Part shown: positions 24,187-35,600 of the stretch, in pieces
Layout: every line of letters begins with the position of its first letter
Position numbering within the stretch: the first letter of the stretch is position 1
Notes under the pieces: generated by a model
The model's database searches: none
Told to the model about the DNA's origin: nothing
Seen by the model: the letters and a program-made list of their open reading frames with translations, nothing else
Program-made: the position numbers and the translations under genes
Assembly (NCBI GenBank): GCA_914767715.1
Contig: OU612066.1
Location: 35,316,283-35,380,282 of the forward strand
Length of the DNA stretch: 64,000 nucleotides
Reading direction: 5' to 3'
DNA from: Membranipora membranacea
Lineage: Eukaryota; Bryozoa; Gymnolaemata; Cheilostomatida; Membraniporidae

Positions 24187-26934
24187 ATGATAACGATGCT
24201 AATAGACTTTTTTTACGATATTTAGATCAAAATTCAAATTCAACCTTACAAGTATTCTGAACTGTACAAAGTTAAGAAATAAGAATAAAGACTCTATCTG
24301 AAAACGAGGCTGTCAGCAGCTGGTCTGACAGTTGGAGGAAAACTTTGTATTGATTGTATTAATCACTGCTTGTGTGGGTGGTATAGAGTTCTCCTTTGCT
24401 GCCGAGATGGCGCTGGTGAGTCCACTGCTGCTCCAGCTTGGTGTCCCTGTGTACCTAATGACTATGACTTGGTGCGTGAGCCCGCAGCTCGGTATGGTCA
24501 TCGTGCCTATTCTAGTCAGCGCAAGTGATACTTGTACATCTTCACTGGGTAGGAGACGTCCGTTCATCATCATCTACTCTGTGGGTATTGTATTCGGTCT
24601 GCTGCTTGTACCTTATGGCAAGAACATTGGCAGGCTTCTCGGTGATGTCAGCTATTCTGAGCTTACGGTTATTGCCATGTCAGACAATCACACTGCTATC
24701 AGTCTCAAGAACAATCAGACAAGTTTTGTCAACCAAACTCTTAGCGCAGCTCGGGATGAACATGTACCAAATCATCGCATAGGTGAGACGCTAAAATCAG
24801 GAATAAACTTGTTTGTGTTATAGTGATGTAAAGGTAAAGGTAAGCGCAAATCTTTGTAAACAAGAAAATTAGTCCTCAGCATTTGATGCCTGTTTCAAAC
24901 AGTGATTTCACCCTTCAAACGTCTTTTGGGAGTCTATTACGGTGTCAGATTAAATTCGCCTCATTAACTATTTTTTATCTCTATCCATTGTTTCTAACCA
25001 TTCTCCTGTGATGTCCTTATTTATGATGTCTCAAAGTGGTGTAAATATTCACCTGTTCAGTTCCAAACTTTTGTTCATAAACAACTTGTGGATTTTAGGT
25101 CCAACCACACATATTTCATACATTTCTGTGACCATGCCTGATTTACCAAAAGCTTCTGAACCAACCAGCAACCATCTAATAAGCCCAAGAGTACAATTTC
25201 TGAAGTTTCCATTCAGGTATAATCTTCATTATTATCGGACTGATGATACTCGATTTCTGCTGAGATGGCTGCCGTATCCCCTCACGTACTCTGATGGTCG
25301 ACCTGACTACAGACAAGGATCGCACCAGTATGTTTTCTGTAGTAGCTGGAGCTGGTGGAATGGTCGGTTATACTCTCGCAGGTAAAAACATTTTCCACAA
25401 TGAGCAGAGGACATTATGATTCTAACTAATATAATCATTATCCACATATTATTTCCGTATAATATGCTCATTATCTTCACAACATTTCTCTTTTCAGAAA
25501 TAGGAAATCATTCACAGACAAAGCTCAGGAATTCTAGATCCTCTTTTCTTCAAACATGTTCATGTCGTGTTTGGAGTCTTCCTTGGGCTATATTTGTTTG
25601 GATCCATGCTGACTGTGTTTGGAGTTTCAGAGACGCCATTGAACAAGAAAGACAGCATCCACAAAAACAAGTATGTCTGAGGCAATCACCGGCACTCATG
25701 ATCCCATAAAGACGTTTAATTTTTTATTCAGGTCAGTCAAATCAATATCATGTGCCCACATTTGATCGGCAAACTCACAGCCAGCCTTCAATGGTGTGTG
25801 GGAGTACAATATCCGCCGCAGGACCGACTACAACTGTGTTGGCCTTCCCTGACAGTGACACCATAAAGGGCCGGCTGTGGGTTTACACAATGCACTCCCT
25901 TATCCGTTCACTCATAGAGCCTCACATTCGTTCATCCTCATTATGGCCAAATAATACAGGATTGCTCGGAATTTCAAATACCATGCCCCCATCTCATCAC
26001 ATATGCTTTGGACTTTGGTACATGAGTGCAGAGCATCGACAAATTAGTGCCATCAAATAAAACAAAATGAACTGTTCATAATCTATGCTGATATGACAGG
26101 TTTTTTCTTTAGTTCTAGACGAATAAATTCAGAGGATAGTAAAGATCAACTCTCAGAACACCATCGTAGCCTATCAGATTTATCTTCCAGCCAAAACTTA
26201 TACGATAGGTAGAATATATATTCAGCTCATTAGAATCATTTTGTCCTGGTCGCAGCGGAATTTGTGTCATATGTGGATTGATAATACAAATTCTAATGGG
26301 GCTGTTTCCTCTGAACATAGAAGGAGGCAACTCTTTATATGTAAAACAGAACGCTTATCTCTGCCTTTGTTCCCTGCCACTAGTGAGTCGAACAGACATT
26401 TGCAAGGTCAATAGCTCTTATGTCAGGTTACGAAAGCTTCTACCAAATTGTCTGAACATCATTTCCTGAAGAATGTTCGCTTCGGGCAAAGACACTGTCA
26501 TAACGCTAGAACAACTCCCATCTGGTAGATACAGAGTGCCAGCCTACCGTGTAAACTGCCGTAAATACTGTTTTCGCTCATTATGTGTAAAACTGCTCAA
26601 TCGAATAGCTTGATTCATTTATTATAAATCTAGTCAATGTTTTATTATAATTTTTAAAACTTTATTTTTATTCACAGAGCACAAGAGAAACATTGATTTT
26701 ATCATGAGAATTGATACAAATATATACATACACAATGAGTTTTATGAATTCAATTTAAAAACTGTTCTTACAATCCATTCTCCCTGTACAATCTAACAAA
26801 ATTTTTGTTCCAGACTGAATATGACAGGCATGAAAGGAGAGAATGGAAGCACTGTAACGCCGCACTTAGGTAAACGTCTTTGAAGCCAGAAATTTGTAAA
26901 TCATTTAACTAATATTTAACCGAGTGATTATACG

Positions 26935-27281
26935 TAGCCAATGTGTGTTGGCTTTGATTGGTGGGAGGGGAGAAGGAGAGCCAATGCAAGGTTATATGGT
27001 ACTTTCAAAAAAGTACCTTCAACCTTAGCATTGCCTAATTTTGATAAATGGAAGTACTTTTTGGGCCGGAGCTTTGATCTGTTCAATGATTGGTAGAGCG
27101 CCTTCTTAGAGAGTTGTTGGTCCGAAACCACATCTTGTCATCAAATTTTCATCTTATGCAATATCCCACATTTACTTTAAATATGGCGGTGCCAAGGTTG
27201 AAGGTACTTTTCTGAGAGTACCATGTGACCTGGCATTGGCTCTTCTTCTCCCCACATACCAATCAAAGCCAACACTGGCTA
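26935..27281. mobile_element. Foldback element, arm 2 copy
   Basis: Partner of the element at 14207-14499, with ends tagccaatgtgtgttgg and its inverted partner ending actggcta. Flanking 9-mers gattatacg and ggttatgtg agree at 6 of 9 positions and look like an eroded 9-bp target duplication. Confidence 0.75.
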
Positions 27282-27738
27282 GGTTATGTGGCACTTGGTG
27301 TTTAAGGTTGAGATATTATGCTACAAATTTGGAATTAGCCTAATTCAAAGACCACAACTATTCATGCGGGTCCAGCAATGTTGTTCAGAATTTCACTTAT
27401 GAGAGAGATTATTATACTGGTTGAGGAGTTTGACCCATTTGAAAACTAATGCCTGCTGTAACATAACGACATATAACATGATATATACTAGTTGTAATGT
27501 AAAATATAAACATCATAGAGTTAATATATTATACTTCATAACTCTATAGAGAACATACAGGCAGGTGCGAAGCAAATGTTGATAATATGTGAAATGATAA
27601 CATGGGTGGCCTGAAGTTTATCGTGGCGAGTTTGACTGCTTGTTAATTCTTTCGGCACCAATGATTGACTTCATTTCCTGATCGGACGTGTTGGTTATGT
27701 TGTTTTGGTATGAAATGTATGGTTATGATGACCCTTCA

Positions 27739-27997
27739 GGCTCATAGTTCTAGGGGAGGCAGGGGCGCTCTGCCTCCCCTAGAATACTCAACAGAGTGGG
27801 CTAAAAACGCTATATTCCATGTCAGAATCAGTTCATTCGGGACCTCCATTTGCTATTGATTTTATTAAAACACTTTGGAGCTGGGGATTAACCCCAGACA
27901 CCACAGGAGGTGCTCTCAATATTTGTCCTGGTGTTTCTTCTCACCCTCAAGGATATCTGCCTCCCCTACCACTTTTCCTAGAGTACGGCCCTGCCTA
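27739..27997. mobile_element. Arm-2-specific insertion, about 260 bp
   Basis: Arm 1 reads continuously across this point (complement near 13720), whereas arm 2 has extra DNA starting near a ctaggggaggcag hairpin. Part of it (acaggaggtgctctcaatatt, about 27901) recurs at about 33636 in a nucleobindin intron, so it is probably a dispersed repeat. Type unknown. Confidence 0.55.
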
Positions 27998-29019
27998 CCC
28001 TTTGTGATGAGGAGGCTAATTCTGATAAACTGACAAACATGAAGTTTAAAAGATTTCCAAATTTTGTGGCCAAGAAATGCCCACACCATGCACCATTCGC
28101 TTAGCTCGCCTATCACATCCTGTCCTATTTCGGTATATAATCATGGATTTCCACCTCTTTGACTATAGAAGAAACAGCAGAGTTGGTCTCACATCCTCCA
28201 GCAGGGTCAGACGAAGAAAAGCAGCTTGAGGAAGAGGAGACAGCTGAGGATATGAGAGTGTTTCTCAAGACCAAAATCAATATGCCTCGTTACATGTGGA
28301 TCTTGTGTCTGACTAACCTTTTCAGTTCATGGCCCTAGTTACTTTCTCACTCTACTTTACTGACTATGTCGGCCAGTTGGTGTATGGGGGTTAGTTGTTG
28401 ACATCAATTACAGGGAATAGATCTAAATAAAAGTTTGACCATAAAAAATAAGTTTTCTATTTTCTATCTCCCCCCCTCCCTAATCAATGTAGCATAGCAA
28501 CACACTCTATCAGCAGACCTTATCACACATCAACGACTGCTGTGTGTATTTAAAAACAAAAAAATGACTAGAATCCCTTTTATGGTCCCTTTCATCCCTT
28601 TGAAAGGAATTTGGCCCATAGTGTGCAACCTCCCACCCCCATCTCCTGTTACACAATGCTAATAATAAGCTTGATAACATTGGGGGTCTAATCTCATATA
28701 TTCTTCAATATTTACAGGTTTGCCGCCAAGTCCTGTGGGGTCTGATAAAAGGAACACATATGATAAAGGAGTTCGAATGAGTTCGCTAAGAATGGTAGCA
28801 TTTTCCTTTTCCAGCTGCATATTTTCCACTTTGCTAGACAAGCTCATTAATGTATTTAGTAAGTGGTAACAAAAACAGAACCAGTTACTAAATAAACTGA
28901 AATGTCCCATGGCACATTAAAATGAGTTTACTTGCCCATATGGGTAGCCTCTAAGCGATAGACACTACATCCCTATTCCCTACCGCCTGGTAACTGAGTT
29001 TAGGCATTCCATAGCCATA

Positions 29020-29085
29020 AATCGCTGGTAGCCACTGGTAGCCACTGGTAGCCACTGGTATCTACTGGTAGCCGCTTGTAGCAAA
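29020..29085. repeat. Degenerate decamer repeat in arm 2
   Basis: About six units of the type actggtagcc, the complement of the arm 1 minisatellite decamer, at the corresponding intron position. Confidence 0.8.
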
Positions 29086-30344
29086 CACCCTATCAAACTT
29101 GGCTTTGCAGCAGGTTTGAACTTCTTTTTTTTGCTGACAAAATAGTTCTAAGCCTAAGTATGTAATTAATTTCCGAATGCACAAAATATCCAGTATATCT
29201 CTCTTTTGGGTTGGTTGTGTGAAATGCACTTCATCATTCGATTGCAGAGACAAAGATCGTATATGTTGGAGGTTTGATGACTAACTGCATTGGATTGGCT
29301 GTTATGGCTGCGACCAACAATTACATTGTGGCATTTATCGCCCCGCTGACGACAGGTGTGTTGTATACAACAACATTCACCATGCCTTATATACTAGTGT
29401 CCAGATATCACTCTGATAAAACGGTGAGATTTTAATTCTCTGAATAAAAGTGCAACACAATTCAACACAAAAGGTTGTTTATAAGGACAGTGTTTTGGCT
29501 CTAATACATAATTTTTATATACATTCATAAAAATAGAAATTATACCTGTAAATTATATATTATTATACATGATCCATGCATTGAATTTGCCAAAAACATG
29601 TGCTTGGGTAAATTATACTGATTTTTTACCATAGTTTTGGAGCTTTACGACAGTTGCTCTAGTTTTATCAATCTTTCTGGCTTTAAAAGTTGCCCTCCCT
29701 CTACTCTTTGTATTGGTTCATCGAGTAAGCATCAGTTGCCCACCATCTTATGTTTTGTTTTCTCAGTTAACTCCGCTGAAGTTGGAGAAGGGAAAAATAC
29801 AGAAGCGAGGTTTGGGCACAGACATAGCTATTGTGAGCAGTGTTGTGTTTGTCGGCCAGTTTACTATATCTGATGTAATTGGTGTAATCATACACGCTGC
29901 TGGGTAGACTATCATGGTACCAATTGTAGCTTCCATACTCGCATCATGTGCAGCAATCAGCGCCTGTTTTGTTGAGTACTTGCATTACTAAATTGTTTGT
30001 GAACAATACTTTTTAACAATGAGATTTACTATCGTATATGAACAATATTTTTATTTCACTTCACTCGTACAATCTATCTGTACCACAAAAAGTATCTAAT
30101 AAATCTTTCCCGGAATAAAACTCATTATTTTTTGAATCAACAAGAAATAAGTTGAAAATTTATTTCAATATTTGGAATGTGACTAGTTAAGATTGTACTA
30201 CAAAGTATCCAATATGATTCTTACAGCTGTCGCCTTACAATAAGAAAAAAGAATACAACTTTTTTGGAGCTGCATAGCTACCAAAAGGGAATTCAATTCT
30301 CCCTGATGAGCTAACTCATCTAGATCTAGTCCTTGAATCATTCT

Positions 30345-30403
30345 CAATTCAGGATGTTGCATTGGTAGAACTAGAGGATATGAACTTATGGTGTAACACT
30401 TTC
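30345..30403 (-). pseudogene. PPCS 3'-end fragment
   Basis: The complement of this stretch matches the last coding bases of PPCS (about 11199-11250), including the stop codon region, with several substitutions. It marks the outer breakpoint of the inverted duplication. Confidence 0.85.
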
Positions 30404-30492
30404 ACACCTGTCTGCTTTCAGGTAACCCACTGTAACAATTATTTGCACTATTTTAGTTAGTTGTCTGCTTATGGTTACAATAGTGTAATCTG

Positions 30493-30512
30493 ATTGGTCA
30501 TCATGAACCAAT
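30493..30512. promoter_or_regulatory. Paired CCAAT boxes upstream of nucleobindin
   Basis: ATTGG at 30493-30497 and CCAAT at 30508-30512 form an inverted pair within a partial palindrome, about 150 bases before the nucleobindin ATG. This suits an NF-Y-type promoter, but function is inference from position. Confidence 0.4.
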
Positions 30513-30656
30513 AGAATCAGGAATGTTGTTGATGGAGGGCAGAATGTCAGTCTCTCTAGGAAACAAGCTCAAAGGCTTCAGTTTTCATTCATTTCATTTT
30601 GTTCAACTGTACATTAGTGGATCTGATACAGAACCATCAGTGTTGGAGTTTTTATA

Positions 30657-32575
30657 ATGCTGTCAATTTCTCTGAATATCATTTTCATATTTCTGATAAC
30701 ATGCACTTATTCTGAACCAGTCAATGAACAGGTTAGTGTTGAGTTTTTGTTTGAAATAAAAGATTTAACTAACTAAGTTTTTGTTTCAATTCATGCAGAC
30801 ACATATATTATTACAACCAAGGAAAGGAGGATTAGCTGTTAAGTAGTGTTACTCCTTGTTACAACCATCTGTCTGAAATAACAAGCCTTGTTACAATGAC
30901 TTGATAACTCCAACATGAGGTATCCAAAGAGGAAGAACTTCAGTGGCGGAAAAAGAGTAACTATGAGCAGTAACCACAGGCCATTCCACTCCTACATCGA
31001 CTTTTACCTTGTGAATGTAGGTGGAATGGCCTTGTCCTTGAATTTCTATCAGCAGTCAGCTCTTGTGAGAGTTTGAGGAATTACAATTTCAGACATTAAT
31101 ACTAGTAAGCATTACATAGGGATCTGGAGTGCCTACTGTTATTAGGTCATAGAGTACATGCATTTCACTTAGGCCCTATAGTATACAATTTCGCAGTATG
31201 TGCATTGTGCCGGTTGTGTCTTGGTCTTCGAACTCGAGTTGTGCGTCAGATCGATACATTTGGGGCACAGGTCTTCATAGTTAGTGCAACTCCCGTGGTC
31301 GTGTGCCCAAGTGGTCGAGGCCACCACCACTGGCCTTGCACAGACTACAGAATGCCTGTGATAATCAAACATAATCGAATGCACCAACCAGTGAAGCTGT
31401 TCGGACAATCTACTCGAGCAATTTTCAGTCTTTATAATTTCAGGATGGGCCTGCACTAGCTCTAGAATATCAGCGATATCTCAAAGAAGTCTCAGATTTG
31501 CTTAATGGAGACGAAGGCTTCCAGGGTGCAGTCAAGTCGAGTGGAAAAGATGCTCAGGTAGGTTCTCTCTTGTATGTTGTCTGATAGACAAACTGTAGGC
31601 TTAATGAACTTCATTAATCAAACGGAGTCAATCAGACTTTGATATATTTTTCTCTATCAACATATGTGGTGGCAATCCCAGACTAACTATGTGGTGTCGA
31701 CAAAGGCCACTCCTGCAGCCATACAAAGTCAACCATATGACACATGAATACTGATGTCGATGTAATTAGAGTAGTTAAGTCTTTCCTTCACATCATTCTA
31801 TTGCATGTGATGCTGATTGTGATCTGTCACCCTGTATCGATTGACGCGATGACTTGTGTGCTATAACTCACTGCCTCTCCCATTGCCAGATTTTATTACA
31901 GGCCCAATCATTCATAGATTTTATCATTACATATTTATTTTCATGAACGATTAGAACCAGGTTGGGGAACATCTGAAGGCTGCTCATCCTGACACAAGAT
32001 CTAAACTAGATGAATTAAAGAGAATCGAACTGAGGCGACTTAAAGATCTCCACAAACAAGCAATGAAAAGTGCTCAAGGTAGGTAGACTGTAGTAAACAC
32101 GTCCCACTTGTAATGTTCATCAATGTTGCTGTATATCAATATACTGTGTATGTGAGTATGCAGTATGCACTGAAGGTTTTTATAAAGGATTTGGATGCAT
32201 ATCATACCATACATCATGCTGCTGGGGTCAGCCGTGAGAATGTTTTACAAGAGAAAAATGGAGACATAGGCCAGTGTGTTGATAGTGATATGTACACTAC
32301 TTATTTTGTACCATGATGGTATGTTGATGTCATGCTTTAACAAAATACGCAAAGATTTTTCTCTGAAACCAAAAACTTTTAATCAACATGAACAAGAAAG
32401 AGTTGTCATCAAAGTCTTGGCCCATCAATGTATGTGCTGAGCATACAATATTTATGATGATTAGCTCTAAGAGTCCGACTAAGACAATTGCTCAGTTCGA
32501 TCCAATGATAGATCGATTTTAGGATTCCTTTGTACATATATATATATATACACTTATTATAGGAATGTATTCATA

Positions 32576-32606
<31 letters not shown>

Positions 32607-35600
32607 TTTGTGCAATAAAGTGTCATATATTATATATCCCACTATTGGTACCCATAAAAACCCTGGACAATGAGTCATTCATAAATATATATATATCTGA
32701 AACTGCCCAGTAGGGCACATCTTTGCATTGGAGTTGTCCGACCATTTCAGGCTGTTTTATCTACCATTAATTACTATTGGGTTAAGGACGCCCAACATGA
32801 TTATTTAAGTGGATTTAAGACATGATTTTTTTGTGGGTCATATAAAATGACTCCTTATTTTTTAGTGACACTTAGTTGGGGCCAAATACACACAGATGAC
32901 ACTTAAAAGCACGGATTTGAATCTATATATATATATAATATGTATTAATTTTTATGTTCCTATGGCACAAACTTATTCTAACAAAGTGATATTGCTTTTG
33001 TAGAACAAAATAAAAAAGACATCTCAGATGGCAGAAAACCAAGTCGGAAAGGTGAGTATTTATGACTAATATATGTTTGTAGGTTATTCACGGTTGAGGT
33101 GCTAAACATTGTAGCAGAATTGCCATCCAATTTTGTATAAACTTACGTTACAGAAAATCCGAGTAACCAACAACAGTGATGAGTATTGTATTGCCATATC
33201 ATGTCAAACTTATTTTACTGATGATCAAAGCTAATATCTCAATTTGCTTTATTCTAAATTTCCAAAAATACTTGTAATATTGATCATAATGATATTCCAT
33301 CTAATGGCAATAGATGGTCCTCATTATGGATATGAAAAGACAGATCTAAAAAATAGATACAAAACTCTGGGATTTTTCTACAAACAAAATTGATAGCGCG
33401 AAAAATTCTCTTGAAACCCTCACTAAGGTTAATAAACTAAAATAAGAATCTCAAGTAAGAGGTCATGCCATCATCAGTTAGTATAACTCAGACGATGTCT
33501 TGTTTTATAGACCTGCCTAAAGTTGATGACACACATATGGATACAAAGAATCCGACTAGATTTGGAGGTGATGACATCTATAAGCTGATACATAAGGTAA
33601 GCTCATAATATCGCACAATCTCATCACAGAACACAGGAGGTGCTCTCAGTATTCAATCATGTTGAAATTCCACATGTTTTTAGGATTGCTGACCTCCTGT
33701 TGAGAGATAAGACATATTTTCGACTGTTGAAGTAATTTGTCTTAAAACAAATGATATGAAGATATTTAATTATCTCATCGCATTATATTATAGCACTGAT
33801 GTAATATCTCGACCCATCATCACCTTATGTAATATTTTTGGCCTGATTTTATGAGAACAATGTAAATATGACACATTGGAATGTCTCAAAAAGATTACAC
33901 AATGTCATAGGTACCAAAATATTCCCCATTCTGCCCTCTCATGTCAACCATACGCTGACCAACATACTGCAAATATTTGTGGACCTTCCCCTATGCTGGA
34001 GTCCAGCTCAGAGATATGTTTGTTAGCCTCTTGTCTTAGCCTACAATTTAGCTTCAGATTTCACTGAGCTACACAATAGTATTGCGGGAGGTTGTCAAAT
34101 ATCCTCCATCCCATCATCTTTTTGTAGACGGTTAGTCAGCTACATGATGTAGATATGAAGAGAAGAGGGGATTTTAAGGATTACGAGCTGAACAAAGCAG
34201 TAAAATATAAGAGTAAATTCAGAGATCTCAAACCTGAGGAGCAGCAGCAGAAGCTCAAACAACACCTGGAAAAAGCTAAGGACCACCCACGGCTTAATCA
34301 TCCTGTGAGTTAGTCACATGTGCACTACCTATCTCTTATAGTTTGGAATTACCCCTCCATTGTTAGGAAAGCAGTACTGAAATATTTTATATTTTCTCCT
34401 CTTCTTTGTGCTCACCAAGAGAACATGATTATCAGTTAACATCCTAATTGACACAGCATTTTCTGAACGTGTTTAGGCATATGATGAAAAAGGAAATCAT
34501 AATCTGGTACCATTATCCACATCAAGGCCTTTGTCTTGGTCACATTGAACTTACCTCAATATATACTTTATACTAAAACTAAACCACATATCTCTTGTCT
34601 GGCCAATAAAATCCTAGCAATGAGTCAAATATTGTAGAATGAAATGCCTGATTATTGGCCATAGTCTTTTAATATGGTAAAAAAAACCTCACCAGTGGCT
34701 TATGAATCGGATTTGCTGGCTGAGAGTGATCAGTTACTTATCGTGTACAAGGTGTAAAATTTGCACCATTTCGGAGTTGCGCCTCCTCAGCACTTGGATC
34801 AAATATAGAATACAACCAGAGACTATAGATATCTATAGATATAGATATATCTATAACTATAGATATATCTATAGTCTCTGATACAACTCCTAATTTTTAG
34901 TCTTTTCCTCAGATTCATCAATATTTACTGTAATTATTGAGGCAAAAGGTTGAAACCTGAAGCGTGATAAAAATATGAGATTCACCCTGTATTCAGTAAA
35001 TAAATTTTTTGTTGGTGATATAATTGATAAATCTGTTCACCGATAAATATAATATAATCCTATGAAAGGATGGAATTTCTGCACATTTTAATTGATTGTT
35101 TTGGCTAATATTGATACTGAAATATTAGATAGTTGATAAAACTTGCAGTGAATTTCCAAGATGTTACAAATATCTTCTAGGCACACATCGCTATGTTTAC
35201 TGGAGGGACTATGTTGTTATTATTCTCCGTAGGGAAGTCGCGATCAGCTGAAGGAGGTCTGGAAGAATGTCGATATGATGGACCCTGAAAACTTTGACCC
35301 AAAACTTTTCTTCAATTTACACGGTAAGCTCAAGTCAGACTACAAAAGTTTTATATCAATATAAAACTACAAACAGCTAATACAGCTCTTGTTTAATGAT
35401 CAATCTGATAGAGGGATGAAATTAATGGATTGGCTCTGAAATATAACATGAGACATAACCACCAAATGATCTGATGTGATGACACGACATTATACCATGA
35501 GGTAATTACATGACATGACCGATGTCTGATTCTTTATCTGATTAGCCCATAGACTTAGTATATTATATTATAGTATAGTATAGTATAGTCTATGAATTAG

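Larger units (their letters stand above)
24310..29991 (+). pseudogene. SLC45 pseudogene (inverted copy)
   Basis: Blocks matching all nine exons of the arm 1 gene: about 24310-24782, 25217-25381, 25498-25670, 26119-26218, 26814-26869, 28169-28389, 28719-28860, 29248-29423, 29767-29991. Lesions seen: both candidate start codons are lost (the second ATG is now ATA), a frameshift follows SWRKT in block 1, a TGA replaces a Cys codon after LDFC in block 2, a one-base deletion after NLF in block 6 leads straight into TAG, and a TAG follows HAAG in the last block. Most splice sites persist. The frame of several blocks is intact, so decay is fairly recent. Confidence 0.93.
23380..30403. repeat. Inverted duplication, arm 2 (about 7.0 kb)
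   Basis: Reverse-complement partner of 11199-20228. It carries a nine-block SLC45 pseudogene, the last bases of PPCS at its outer end, and private insertions at 24079-24186 and about 27739-27997. Its outer end is about 250 bases before the nucleobindin start codon. Confidence 0.92.

Noticed and set aside
31169-31459. Open frames on both strands in nucleobindin intron 1
   Set aside because: They overlap each other and the intron/exon junction at 31443, and neither shows a known motif.
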